From Lumbricus terrestris (Eukaryota > Annelida > Clitellata > Crassiclitellata > Lumbricidae): a stretch of DNA of 64,000 nucleotides. Where the stretch lies: assembly GCA_949752735.1 (NCBI GenBank), contig OX457036.1, positions 88,105,987 to 88,169,986 on the forward strand, in the 5' to 3' direction. The stretch's first letter is position 1; each line of letters opens with the position of its first letter. The notes beneath the pieces are model-generated. The model was not told the origin of the DNA. It was given only the letters and a program-made list of their open reading frames with translations, and searched no databases. This document shows, piece by piece, positions 47,613 to 58,842 of this stretch. The translations under genes and the position numbers were made by a program.

Positions 47613-47900
47613 TTAAATATCCGCATTTAAATCTACGTTCTCCGTTCGCAATTGTTGAATTGAATAATTCATATTTGCACCTTGACGTTCCGAACGATCC
47701 TCCAGATGTGCGATTTGGGCTCTAAGATTGTGAAATTCTGACTGAATGTTTCTAACTAGATCAAGCGATACGTCTGTGTAATACTTGCCATGCTCATCGT
47801 TGCTGCAGTCACCAATGGTACTTTGCCCTTTTACAAAGTAACTGACGGCATTTATTGTTAGCAAGAGCAAAAATATAATAGCGAAAGAAGATTTTGCCAT
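47613..47900 (-). pseudogene. C-type lectin gene B, exon 1, prematurely ended
   Basis: The exon starts with signal peptide MAKSSFAIIFLLLLTINAVS and QSTIGDC and follows gene A exon 1 closely through LRAQIAHLE and QQLRTENVD. It then diverges and stops (TAA at 47613-47615). The matching phase 2 donor of genes A and C is absent, and the only nearby GT gives the wrong phase. With the frameshift in the last exon this argues for a pseudogene derived from a duplicate of gene A. Confidence 0.72.
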
Positions 47901-48040
47901 TCTTCCAACTATGGTCTTAGAAAATCTTATAAATGGCTAAAAGACTATTACTGCAGAAACTTCATAGGGAAAATGCCACCTATTTAATACTTTAACCAAT
48001 GTACTTGTTAATGTATAGTCCTACTCCTTATTATTGCAGT

Positions 48041-48916
48041 CAGTGTTGCCACTGAGGTTTCTGAAATAAACCCAGATTTTCTTCCGAAAAAACCCAGAAA
48101 AACCCAGACTACCGTATTTATATAAGCTATTTTAGACCCCTTTGTTCAAATTAAGTTGGTTTTTCGCTTGTTCGCATGAGGATTAACAAAATGTTCTTCA
48201 AAAGAGTCGAATAAAATGTAATTACAGCTTTAAAAGTATCAATTGTCAAAGTTCTCAGAGACTCGGGATCCACACTGACAATAATTAAGCTTAATCGATA
48301 TATTCGTGTTGCCCATGCGCAGCGGGTCGAGTGACTCGAGTCTACCAGAATTGTAAGCACATAACACACGTGGCTTAAGTTTACAAAGTTTTAAAGTTGT
48401 CCGAGGTTACCAGCCAAATTTTCTTAATACACCAACAATCCAACGTTTTAACCATCTAGAACATTAATACTATGCAACAACTTGGCTATTATACCACTAG
48501 AGGATTGACCTGACCTACAGTGTATAACAGTACTGTATATGCGTGTTATAGATGTAATACGGCTTTACAAGGAAAGAGACGAGTGACCTGACCTATTTTG
48601 AAATGTCAAAATGGTTTATTTCTGTGCAGTGCCAAGGATTCTGTATAGTCCTTGGTGCAGCACTATTCTTCAGGCTATAAACTATTAAATTGACAACACG
48701 ATATCTTGATTGTGGAGTTTTAAATTAAAATTAGTGGAAAAATTATGTAGGCTATCACAACCATTTTACTTTGGATTTCACAGAATAGTCATGTGTTTTA
48801 AGTACCAAATGTCAACTCACCAAAATAAACCCAGATCTTGCCCAAAAATACCCAGAAACCCAGACGAAGGCCAAAAAACCCAGATCTAGTGGAAAAACCC
48901 AGCTGTGGCGTCACTG
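48041..48916. mobile_element. hAT-type element, 876 bp
   Basis: Ends CAGTGTTGCCACTGAGG and GCTGTGGCGTCACTG with AAACCCAG-rich subterminal repeats on both sides are flanked by ATTGCAGT and AATGCAGT (7 of 8). No coding region. It lies just upstream of gene B. Confidence 0.75.
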
Positions 48917-49149
48917 AATGCAGTCAGTCACACGCTTATCTGCCAACCGCGTGTTATTTCATCTACAGTAAGAGAACCAAAGTTAAACGGAACACGGATG
49001 TCATGCAATTATATCGCAAATTGAGTAGCTTATTTCATAGGCCTGCTTACCCATTAAATAATTATAGGCGCCTATAGGGCATAATAATGCGATCATGCGA
49101 ATTTATATAGCCTAAACAAGCATAAAGCAATAAACTAGCCTAGTTAGCT

Positions 49150-49399
49150 ACACCGGTAAGCGAGAGCGGCATTCGACTGTTGGTTGCAACGGACTGCGGT
49201 TCAAGCCCCGGGCTGGGAGTTGACATTCAGAGATTTAGATTTCTCGGGTTAGCACGTGTGGGACGCAGGGGCGCAAGCTCCTGGGGAGCGACCTTGGGCA
49301 AGTTGCTTACCCATCATTGTTTGTGGGGAAGGCAACGGGAAACCACCTCACTCATCTCATCCCCAGGGGCGTAAAGCCAATGAACCTGTCTTCGGGCAG

Positions 49400-49452
<53 letters not shown>
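49150..49452 (+). mobile_element. tRNA-derived SINE with (ATC)n tail
   Basis: A B box lies in GCGGTTCAAGCCCCG at 49196-49210, followed by a body and a perfect (ATC)n run at 49400-49450. The A box is weaker. The microsatellite tail at the 3' end fits target-primed insertion. Confidence 0.55.
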
Positions 49453-49453
<1 letters not shown>

Positions 49454-50104
49454 CAAACATGGACTGCGAAAATCGTGACTATGGTGAGAGTGCATAGTTA
49501 CTTTTGATTTGTTGTATAGAACCAAAAAGATTTGCCTAAACGTTGCATCATGGTTTTTCTATGTAATAACAATAATTTATTATTGTCATGTTTCACAAAA
49601 TTTCTGAAACATGACAATAGTCATACACAGAAGTGTAATTTAATGTACACTTCAAGGATGTCTTCGTTAACATGTGAAACACTTTGCAGAGGAATTAACA
49701 GAAATTCTTGACCTGTGTGCGAAATTCTGAATTTCACATTTTTGCAGTAGCCTACATAATTATGAAGTTTCTTTCATTTCTCTCTGCATGGGCCGCCTTT
49801 CACTGCGCTCAGTTACTTGTGGATTAGGCCATTTCATTTATGTATGGGGAAAATATTTTTTTAAAAATTATATGGTGCAACCCTCCTATCTTGTTTCTAA
49901 TGGCAAAGTATGAATGTTCACCAAATTTCAGGTCATTTCGTCGTGTTTTGACCCCCGCCCAACACGATCAACTGATTTAGTTAATAAATCATTGTTTTCC
50001 TGCACGACAAAATGTTTGTAATATGAGACAGTTTACTATACAGAGAATACAAACTACATATATAGTAACTAACAAGTTTGGTAATAGTGTTTGTTTCTTT
50101 GTAT

Positions 50105-50310
50105 GTGCACTTGTTATAGCGCACCTTCATGCACTCTACTCAGAGGCGCTCCCGACTGCAGAGTGGACACTGCATCAGAGTTTCACGCCGAAGCGCTGAG
50201 CAATTGCGAGTGAAGGACTTGCCCAAGGTCCCTACGCGGCGACTTGAGGTGGATTCGAACCTCGAACCTTCCGGCTTCAAGGCAACGACTACACCACCGC
50301 GCCCCACAAT
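50105..50310 (-). mobile_element. tRNA-derived SINE (family of 57573)
   Basis: This is the reverse complement of the SINE at 57573-57790: the B box in GAGGTTCGAATCC, GGACCTTGGGCAAGTC and GGAGCGCCTCTGAGT modules are shared. The head ends near 50310 at GGGGCGCGGTGGTGTAGT. Confidence 0.75.
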
Positions 50311-50335
50311 CTCAATAAGTGAGATGTGTATACAC

Positions 50336-51436
50336 CAGTGCTGTCCAACCTTTTTGGTACCACGGGCCGCAAAAGCAAGATTCTTGAAGCCGAGGGCCGC
50401 AATAGAAAACTCAAAAGGTTGTGGCTAAAATTTATCGATAATAGGCCTATATTATACTAACATTGAAACAAGTATTGAAATTTAATATGGAATGATTATA
50501 ATCTATCCATCAATCTAGCTATCGATATATGAAATTTAATACCGCCGGTTCAAGATAACTATTCAGAGATGCTCCCGACCCAGGAATGGCAGAAGAGGAA
50601 AATCTTGAGCAATTTATAGAAAGAGTTCGACAAGTCCCACAGGAATAATAATAATAATAATAGCATTTGGACCACACAAGCCACGATTGTTGTGCTTCAC
50701 AATGGTTGAGCAACGAAATGTACAAGATGACGTTTATCCCTGCCTCGCACTCGGTTTCGTCGCCTAGACACAGTTTGGCCAGCTCAACTCTTCATTACGT
50801 TACCCAGTCAATTTTTTGGCTAAGCTCCACTTTACGACTGGGGCGAATTTCCATCCTCCTGCTCTGGCTTTCATAAAAAAATTGTCGAAGTCAGAGTCTT
50901 GGTCTAAAGATCTAGTCAGACCAGAAAGAGCAAAAACATTGCCATTCGCCTGCCCTAGTAGGTCTCTTATCGATTGTTTCTTTCAAATCCCTATAATTAG
51001 ATTATCTTTCGAAGGAATGATCGCTGTCACTTGCAGTCATGCTGGAACTAGCTTACACATTTCAGGGACTGACTAGAAGTGATCAGTTTGGGAGGGTTTG
51101 TGAAGTCCGCTAATAGTTGAGTACGGTTATATAAGAGTTGTTAAAACCAGAAGTCGTGTGTCAATCTCCACATAGACTACGGGAGCCTAACTCCAGGAAA
51201 AGAAAGAAGAAATTTAGTTTTAGGATTAGCCTTCTGCTGGTTACCCGGTAGCATTCCAAATCGGCAACTGTCACTAAATCAATAACAAGAAAAATAATAA
51301 ACGCTCAAGTCGACCAGTGACTTTATCCTTCACTTCATTTTACATGAGGTGCACAAATTTAGTCAACCTGGGCGGGCCACTTGAAATCGCCTCGCGGGCC
51401 GCATGCGGCCCGCGGGCCGCACGTTGGACAGCACTG
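50336..51436. mobile_element. CAGTGCTGTCCAAC-type hAT element, 1101 bp
   Basis: Ends CAGTGCTGTCCAACCTTTTT and GCACGTTGGACAGCACTG are flanked by the perfect 8-bp duplication GTATACAC (50328-50335 and 51437-51444). GGGCCGC motifs repeat near both ends. No intact transposase. LWxxL-type LINE traces may lie at 50740-51000. Confidence 0.93.
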
Positions 51437-51473
51437 GTATACACATTACACAATGATATCATGTCAAATCACT

Positions 51474-52305
51474 TTACTGATTTTGAGGTTTTGTGGAGGA
51501 GAAGGTTAACTTCTTTAGTGTCTCTTTTTGAAAGTTGGGAATTTCTCTGCTTTGGTATTCGACCATTTGCAATAAAAACTGTTTTTGTGTTTCATCATTG
51601 GTATCACTAGTTGAGAAGTCTTGGATTAGTTTCACAGCCCGTTCCGACAGATCATTCACCACTTTGACATGCCGCACATATGTATTCTTGGCTAATGGGG
51701 ATCATTATGCCATTCACTAACAGGTTTTCCTAACCAGTCGGCGCCAATCCCATGCTGTGAAACAAGAACCAGGATTTGGGTCCAATAAGGGATGATAGCT
51801 TTGTACTGGGGCTCAGAATAGGAAACGTTGGATGGCCCCTTTCAAACTGTCTTGGTCTAGGAATTCGGAGCAATGTTCGAGCAATCTGCTGTCTTACTGA
51901 AGTGGAGAGCCTGTTTGAAAAGAGAGAGAATACAGCACATTCGTCTGTTAAGTACAAGAAGTGCCTTTCCAAGGTTTTCATGGCTGCATTGGCAACTTGT
52001 GGATCATGCTTACAATAGGCCTACTTGTTCAAGTCATGCGATAGCTTGAGATCATTATACGCTGCATCAGCTCCAATGGATGAAGAGAGCCAGTTTTCAA
52101 CGTAGAATAGCGCATTAAATTTACATAGTGCTTGCAATTTGCTGATCATGTCCTAAACTACCTTCAGGCACCTCTCTATCATCCTTTCTAAGTAATGGGC
52201 GGTTTGGTGTGGATGAAATTGGAGGAACTACTTCCTGAGGTGGTTCTTTTTTCATATATTCACTCCTTGCTGCCATGGTTACAGCCTCTAAAAGGTAAAG
52301 CAAAA
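51474..52305 (-). pseudogene. Decayed ORF of the surrounding transposon, family unrecognised
   Basis: Minus-strand pieces include MKTLERHFLYLTDECAVFSL, FPILSPSTKLSSLIGPKSWF, VVNDLSERAVKLIQDF and QKQFLLQMVEYQSREIPNF with stops between them. The order is conserved-looking but I cannot name the family. It lies in the transposon at 49784-52536, so it is probably its transposase or accessory protein. Confidence 0.45.
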
Positions 52306-52544
52306 ATTTTACAATTTGCTACCATGTTGTCAATGTCCGTTTTGAACATAAAACTACTTTTTAGGTGGGCGGGGGTCAAAACATGGCCTACAGACCTGAA
52401 AATTTGCAGACAATTATGTTTCAGTAATAGTAACAATATGCCAGGGTTGCACAATGAACATTCTAAAAAAAATTTTTTTGCAATGGCCTATTGTGGATAC
52501 CCCCTTGCCCCTTTATCGCGTACTGCCACCATGCAGTGAAGAGC

Positions 52545-52690
52545 ATTCATGATAATGGTTTTAACTATCTGGAATAGCCTCCCTGTCACAGCGGGTCTCA
52601 CCTCACTTCCCCCATGACTGCAGGCCCTTTCTTTCGTCTTCTTAAGGCTTACCTTTTTGACCAGGCCTGGGTTAGGAGTGTCTCTGAGTA
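52545..52690 (+). mobile_element. CR1-like LINE C-terminus
   Basis: The plus strand reads VLTIWNSLPVTAGLTSLPP then, after a frameshift, FFRLLKAYLFDQAWVRSVSE and a stop. This is the WNSLP ... LKxxLF tail of CR1-like RT ORFs. Confidence 0.55.
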
Positions 52691-52799
52691 GTTTTCTTTT
52701 AATGGGCTCTATATAAATTTATGTGATTGTTTGAATTCGTAAAAACAGATTTTATACTGAGCCCGCAGCGTACACAATAATTAATTATAGACCTATTGA

Positions 52800-53112
52800 C
52801 TCCATGGATTTCATAATCACCAAAACTCCACCTCTCTCTATCTCCCCACAGGTCTTTCACTCAAAGCTGAAAACATTGCTTTTTCAAAAATCCTATCCTC
52901 ATTCTTCCTCTTCTCCTCACATCCATCGCCATTTCAACTCTAAACATCACCGACCTTAGCCGTCCATCTATCTGCCTGCCTGACTCTCCGGACTTGACCC
53001 GCTGCCTATCGATTTGGTTTTGATTGAGCGCCTGTGAATAAGCTGGTTCCCGCGACTTGGCTTTTGTGGACGCTGTAGAAGTGTCGAGATTACGATTACG
53101 ATTACGATAATG
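52800..53112 (+). mobile_element. LINE 3' end with (ATTACG)n tail
   Basis: This copy matches 5632-6012 in reverse complement: VFHSKLKTLLFQKSYP coding, the CTCTCCGGACTTGACCCGC UTR and the GATTACGATTACGATTACG tail at 53090-53108. Confidence 0.7.
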
Positions 53113-53389
53113 CGTTGCATGGCACTTGAGTTCCGATCTGAACAGGTATTACTATAAGTGTTTAACTAAGCCATAAAACTTATGGCTCTTACTAGCATTT
53201 CTCACTGATTTCAAGATCAATCTGCCTGTTAATGGAAACCCCATAAGGGTCCCCACACATGTGCAAAAGTTGAATATGTTAAAAATAGTAGTTTTCGAAT
53301 AAGTTTGCAATTTGTTCAGAGATTTAAGCTCATTTTTGCTATTACAATATTATTAACAATGATAAAAAAATATTCCTGTCGTATTTTGG

Positions 53390-53456
53390 GCCCCCTGAAG
53401 TGTGGGGGCTCCTGTTCGGCCAAACATGTTGAACATGCCTTAATCCGGCCCTGCAA
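53390..53456. mobile_element. hAT-like terminal fragment
   Basis: GGGGGCTCCTGTTCGGCC to TTAATCCGGCCCTG is the inverse of modules at 2130-2400. No partner or duplication was found. Confidence 0.4.
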
Positions 53457-53703
53457 GGAAGCAAACCTCATACTCCACATGACCCCGATCTTGGATCTCA
53501 CTTGGTAAAGACTTTGCCAGAGATATATATTTCTCAAAGCTTTTTCCAGACTACGGCATGTACGACAACTGTCAAGAGAGTCCTGCTGCTAGTTGACCAT
53601 CCGTGAAATCGTAGAATTAAGGCTTATTATTAAGCCATTGTAATCGTGAACAACTTGGCATGTGTCAATGGCTGTGCCTGATACGGACATTTAATGCCGC
53701 AAC

Positions 53704-54446
53704 AAATGAAAATCAAAAGCAGCTCTTATTGCAAGCTGTTGAAAAACATCGAATGGGCGTCCCAAATTCAACCATGACTCACTTGCCGACTTCGACCGTT
53801 GCTGGTAGGTGGCGAGGAATATACGTGAAAACCTCTTAAGGAGAACAGACTAATTCCCACCCTGATCAGATTTGGCCTCTCCCGGAGGATGAACGACTAC
53901 AGGCAAATCAGGCGAAACGGCGGCTGACAATGCCAAGACGTGATGGCGGAGGCAGAAATGTCCAGCAGCAGAAATATTCAACGCCACGACCAACCAGTTT
54001 TGTCAGAGCGAACAGTGACCTAGGAAATGACTTAAGAAACCACAGTCAAATTTATTATAACACCAAGGGCTAACCACCGGGGATATCGATGACCGATGTT
54101 GGACGGCAGCGCGTGGGCATAACGACCGAAGACTCAGACCCCGACAAACCAGAGAGGCTATCGAACTATCATATTACTGCGGCGGGTCGCCCCTCCCGTC
54201 TTCCGACGACCGTTACACTGGGGGCTTCCCCAGTGTAACGGTCCGTATCTCTGCGAACCAGTGGAGCCGCAGTGTATCCGTATAAATTTATCGTGCGATT
54301 CGCCCGCGATACGCTGTGTCGCTGAAACACGAACTTCACCAGTTATCGGTGACAGAGGGCACTCTCGCCCGAAGACCAAAAGTCGACCACAGCCTCCCAT
54401 GAAAATCAAAAGCAGCTCTTATTGCAAGCTGTTGAAAAACATCGAA
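53704..54446. repeat. 47-bp perfect direct repeat, 695 bp apart
   Basis: ATGAAAATCAAAAGCAGCTC followed by TTATTGCAAGCTGTTGAAAA and ACATCGAAT occurs at about 53705 and again at about 54399. The intervening segment has no recognised gene. It contains the hairpin at 54209-54242. Confidence 0.7.
54209..54242. other. Perfect 15-bp stem, 4-nt loop hairpin
   Basis: ACCGTTACACTGGGG, loop GCTT, CCCCAGTGTAACGGT. The stem is perfect. Position and function are unexplained. Confidence 0.9.
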
Positions 54447-54893
54447 TTGTGCCAGTCCCAAGCCTGGATAAAGGAGGAGGGCGTCGCTAATGGTCTTTGT
54501 TACCACACAGTGACGTTAAACTGCAAATGCCGCCGCCGCCATGTGATACTGAGGTTAAGGCCCGGTGAGTGCTGAAGCCACCGGCCGTATTCAGCGATCT
54601 CTGACTTGCAATGACCATTCACCGTCTATAGCAGACAGTATATGCTGCACTTCTCAGCAGACACATACACCAGACCTCGAAACTGTGCGAGATTCACGGC
54701 AGGATGGGGTCTAGCCAGACCTGCCGGATCTTCACTGAAAGACTGAGCGCATAAGCGCGATGCTTCCGAAAGCGATACGCGATCGCCCGAATACAAAAGC
54801 GATACGAAATCACCTGAATACAATTATCTTCAACGGCCACGGCCGATATCGCAAGGAGTGCGACAGAAGACGACCGAATACGTTGTGAATGAG

Positions 54894-55154
54894 CAGTGGC
54901 GTAGACAAGGGGGGTTTCGGGGGTTAAACCCCCCATTGGCCTAGGAAAAAGTTTTTTAAAGTTTATTTATCCACTTAAATAAGAAAAAAACAAAACATTT
55001 GCTTGTAGTAACAATTGCTTTTCCTACTTTATTATATTTGCTACTTTATTCCCTTTATATTTACTGCCCATACTGTTGGATTGGTGTCAGAAAGGGCATA
55101 CGGCCAGGCCAAAAAAACAAATCCCTCCATCATAAATTCCTGGCTACGCCACTG
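54894..55154. mobile_element. hAT-like element, CAGTGGCGTAG ends
   Basis: Ends CAGTGGCGTAGACA and CTGGCTACGCCACTG are inverted repeats 261 bp apart. The 8-bp flanks do not match, so the borders or the history are uncertain. Confidence 0.55.
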
Positions 55155-55529
55155 TTTCGTTCATCACGTGTGCGCAGAGCAGCAAACATCAACCTATCGC
55201 TTGTACAGAGCAATGAACATCACTCTACGTTAATAGCAGAGCACCGTGTGGCAGGCTTTATTCCACCCATTTAGTTTTGTCTGCACGCTATGCTTTGGCA
55301 TAAAGCCGACAATCGGTCATCCGTACTAAAAAAAGTTATTTTTCACCTATCTATTGCCGTCTACAACAACTAACCATGGCGTGTCAAATACTGTAATATC
55401 TCACTGTGGCATGTCCGCCACACATAGAACTTCATTATAATACATGAAAGTAATAATTAGTAATAAAACGTACAAATTAGATCACAAGTTGAATAAATCC
55501 CAAAAATATCAACGTAAAACAGTTATACA

Positions 55530-56218
55530 GGGTGGGCCAAAAAAAGACCCTCCTAGGTTTTTTGCCAATATCTTGACCAAAAGTAAGAATTTCGACATGA
55601 AATTTTACATACTTAAAGACAATTCATATTTACATTTGATGGCCAGATTTCATCAAAAATATTTCAAACAAACCAAAAGTTATACCACTTTTAGTGAGGC
55701 CACCCACCGTTTTTTGATGATTCAAAAAAGTCAAAAACCGGTGGGTGGCCTCACTAAAAGTGATATAACTTTTGTTCTGTTTGAAATATTTTTATGAAAT
55801 CTGGCCAACATATGTAAATATGAATTGTTTTTAAGACTGTAAAATTTCAAGTCGAAATTCTTACTTTTGGTCAAGATATTGGCAAAAAACCTAGGGGGTC
55901 TTTTTTACAACATATGTAAATATGAATTGTCTATAAACCTGTAAAATTTCATTTCGAAATTCTTACTTTTGGCCAAGATATTGGCAAACAACTACTTTTT
56001 GTTGCGTTACGATTTTGAATCGTCAAAAAACGTTGGATGGCCTTCCTAAAAGTGGCATAACTTTTGGTTTGTTTTAAATATTTTGATGAAATCTGGCCAT
56101 CATATGTAAATATGAATTGTCTATAAGTCCGTAAAATTTCATTTCAAAATTCTTACTTTTGGTCAAGATATTGGCAAAAAACCTAGGGGGCGTCTTTTTT
56201 TGGCCAACTCTGTATATA
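55530..56218. mobile_element. Foldback MITE of mariner-like family
   Basis: ATACAGGGTGGGCCAAAAAA at about 55529 begins a left arm that is inverted in the right arm ending near 55905. The centre has CACTTTTAGTGAGGCCACCC against GGGTGGCCTCACTAAAAGTG (55685-55764). Two more direct copies of the right arm (ATATGTAAATATGAATTGTC ... TATTGGCAAA) extend to 56218, ending TGGCCAACTCTGTATA. The arms match those at 4850-6215 and 58843. Confidence 0.8.
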
Positions 56219-56825
56219 CAGAATTCTGGTGATTATTCCTGTTCCAATCAACGAATCACTAGATTATGCAAGCAAGGCCTAAGGGAGTATCCAGTAACTT
56301 GTTCTGGTGGGAGAAGATCATGAAGAACATGCCCTGGTCACTGAGGATAGAAGCAAAGAGAGATGCATCCGCCTTAGAACAAAAGTAGGCGTACGAGTTT
56401 GCAGAAACCTCTGTCATGTTAGCTTTCTAATAATAGCGAACAGACGACTCCTCTGACCCTCGTTTGCAGAACCAAACGGTCCCCACCAAAAAATACAGCA
56501 ATTGTGGTGGAATGTACAACATCATGAAGTCGGCTCTCTGTCAAACCATGCGACACAAGGAAGTGAAGTGCTTAAAATTATTCCTTTTCCATTATAGACA
56601 ATGCATGTAATCAGTGTGCATAAAGCCCCAGTATATATCTGAATGTTTAACACCAAAAACCGTGACTAAATCAATTCGTTCGATCCCTGTTATGAGGGGG
56701 CAGTTTGGAACGGGGATGCCTACAAAATATATGGCCTCACATGACTTGCTATGATTATGGTGCAAGTTGCAATTTCAGCAATCCTGTATAATATTATTGT
56801 CATAGATAGTCGGTTAGCAATAAGA
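56219..56825. other. No gene seen
   Basis: No open frame with motifs and no bounded repeat. Confidence 0.35.
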
Positions 56826-56833
56826 TAAATAAT

Positions 56834-57109
56834 CAGTAGCGGCGCTAGGGGAGGGATAGGGGTGGGGGGTGGGGTAAGCCCCCCTCCTAAAAAAGGCTAT
56901 CCTTTTTTCCCCATGTAAGAATCAAATATTTGGACGATTCCCCCCCATAAGAAACCGTAAAGGTACACAGTTTGGTGGAATATGAAAAGGACCATTTGGG
57001 AAGATTTCGAAATGGAAAATTTCTATCGTATTTTGGTCGATGACCAAAAAACGGAAAATTTTTCCCGACAATTTAACCCCCCAAAACGAAAATCCTGGTG
57101 CCGCCCCTG
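56834..57109. mobile_element. CAGTGGCG-type hAT element, 276 bp
   Basis: Ends CAGTAGCGGCGCTAGG and CCTGGTGCCGCCCCTG are flanked by the perfect 8-bp duplication TAAATAAT (56826-56833 and 57110-57117). Slightly diverged tips suggest an older copy than 32737-32947. Confidence 0.9.
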
Positions 57110-57570
57110 TAAATAATGCATAGTTGAAAATATCAAGGTTACATTCTTTAAAGTGATGTTCTAACTACTGCTAGTTATTTAGGCTACCTGGTCAGTGGAC
57201 CAACACAAAGCGACTTCTAGTTTAAAAGTGTTATTACACATTTGCCTAATCGTTATCACAAGCTTCAAACTTCTAAAGCGCTACCCTAAAGCAAAACAAT
57301 GGCACAAGCTTATTCACGAGCTATAAGAATAGCAATTAATTTTGAATAAATTCATGTGTATAATTTTATTATCCTTTTGAAAAATAACTTACACGGCTAT
57401 GGACCGCTTTGGTTTAGGCTAAATGCACTATTTAACAAGCAGAATTTTGTCCGAATAATTTAACAGACACGACGTTGCAAAACATAGCTTGATATTGTAG
57501 GCTGCTATGTGAGAAATGCGATGATACACGCATGCAGATCAAATGCTCAAGCTTAGGCCTATAATATGGG

Positions 57571-57790
57571 GCGTGGTGGTATAGTGGCGGGGCGTGGTGG
57601 TATAGTGGTGGCGTCGTTGCCTTGAAGGTTCGAATCCACCTCGCCGCGTAAGGACCTTGGGCAAGTCATTCACTCACAATTGCTCAGCGCTTCGGCGTGA
57701 AACTCCGATGCAGTGTCCGCTCTGCATTCGGGAGCGCCTCTGAGTGGAGAGATTGAAGGGGCGCTATTACAAGTGCACATACAAACAATA
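57571..57790 (+). mobile_element. tRNA-derived SINE with duplicated head
   Basis: The head GGCGTGGTGGTATAGTGG occurs twice in tandem (57570 and 57590), giving two A boxes, followed by the B box GGTTCGAATCC (57627-57637). The body matches 50105-50310 in reverse complement. Confidence 0.8.
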
Positions 57791-57996
57791 TTATGCTAAA
57801 CCGTACCCAGCCGGCTATTAAGCCAGTGACAAATTGCCGAAATTCTTCCCTCGCAGATTTAGTGCACAATCTACGGATCTCAGACAAAAGTTTTTCGTCT
57901 GAAAAGTGTTTTGACAGATTACCAACCTTATAATAAAATAATGTGTCTCGTTGCCAGTTTAGGCTAAATTCAGGAAAAGAATCAATGTTTCATAAA

Positions 57997-58292
57997 TCAA
58001 TCATGAACCGTAACCTCACACAAAGGACATGTATGATAATCGCACGGCAAATCATTCCATTGATAGGCAAACTGTTCACTTATATCTATAGATGCACATG
58101 CTTCTCTGTGCCCCAGTTGGTTTACACGTTCACAGTTAGGTTCTCCACGATTCCAGTTGCTGTATGTTATGGGATGTCTTGATCCGTTACTCGATGTCCA
58201 TTCTAACGGTGAATTGCAGTCGGAAATGTTCCTTCGTCGAGCACCAGCCCAAAATGCATATCTCAAACGATGTCCACCTTTCGTTTTGCATT
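57997..58292 (-). CDS. C-type lectin gene E, last exon (CTLD second half)
   Basis: After acceptor CTTCTTTAG|AATGC the exon runs 98 codons plus two bases to TGA. It has FWAGARRRNISDC, NWNRGEPNC (EPN), QWNDLPCDYHTCPLCEV (WND, final cysteines). The loop between EPN and WND is longer than in its relatives because of a VNQLGHREAC insertion. The canonical motifs predict calcium-dependent mannose-type binding. It is most like genes A and C. Partner exon 58618-58805. Confidence 0.88.
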
Positions 58293-58617
58293 CTAAAGAA
58301 GCACAGGCTTATAACGATAACAAGCTGGATTCTGCTTTGGATAGCTTACGTAGGAACAATCATGTTTGGCAGCAATTCCGTATAGTCTAGTAAGCTACAA
58401 ATCATCTAAGCTTCTTATTTGTAAAGTGTATTAGGCTCTTTAAGTTTTTACGAGGGTAACCAAAAAGCTACTGTTTTACAGACATTAAAAATTATAGGGC
58501 CTATCTAATGCCACCACAAAATATCAGGATAATCAATTTTGGTATGACGCAATAGTCAGAGAAGAAAACATTAGGAAAGCTTAAATAATATTTTAGAAAT
58601 AAATAAGGAGATCATAC

Positions 58618-58805
58618 CTTGATTCAGTAGCAGCTCAGTAATTATCTGTTGTTCTTGACTACTGTTGATCACGACCAGTTGTGCGTTGTGATTCAATTCT
58701 ATGCACTTATTTTGAGCCGTGTTCCAATCTACTGTGTGGTTGAGAACGGCATAGCACTTAGGAAATCCAGCGGCAACATACCTGAAGCCTTTTGGACAAT
58801 GATGG
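58618..58805 (-). CDS. C-type lectin gene E, CTLD first-half exon
   Basis: The exon is 188 bases, phase 2 in (TTTCAG|CCATC) and phase 1 out (CAAG|GTATGA). It reads HHCPKGFRYVAAGFPKCYAV, DWNTAQNKCIEL, AQLVVINSSQEQQIITELL. A mariner-like element starts about 40 bp upstream of its acceptor at 58843. No signal-peptide exon follows upstream to 64000, so exon 1 lies outside the window, is lost, or was displaced by the LINE at 60205-63780. Confidence 0.87.
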
Positions 58806-58842
58806 CTGAAACAGAAGCAGAAACGAATTGAAGTAGAGGATA

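Larger units (their letters stand above)
49784..52536. mobile_element. DNA transposon with about 50-bp inverted ends, containing SINE and hAT
   Basis: The left end CTGCATGGGCCGCCTTTCAC (with TGTGGATTAGGCCAT) is inverted in the right end (ATGGCCTATTGTGGATAC ... CCATGCAG at 52536). The ORF remnant at 51474-52305 on the minus strand belongs to it. A SINE (50105-50310) and a hAT (50336-51436) are nested inside. No clear duplication was found, and the superfamily is unknown. Confidence 0.6.

Noticed and set aside
54894..55154. Counted among the hAT elements with confirmed duplications
   Set aside because: The ends are good inverted repeats, but the flanking 8 bp differ, so I left it out of that count.
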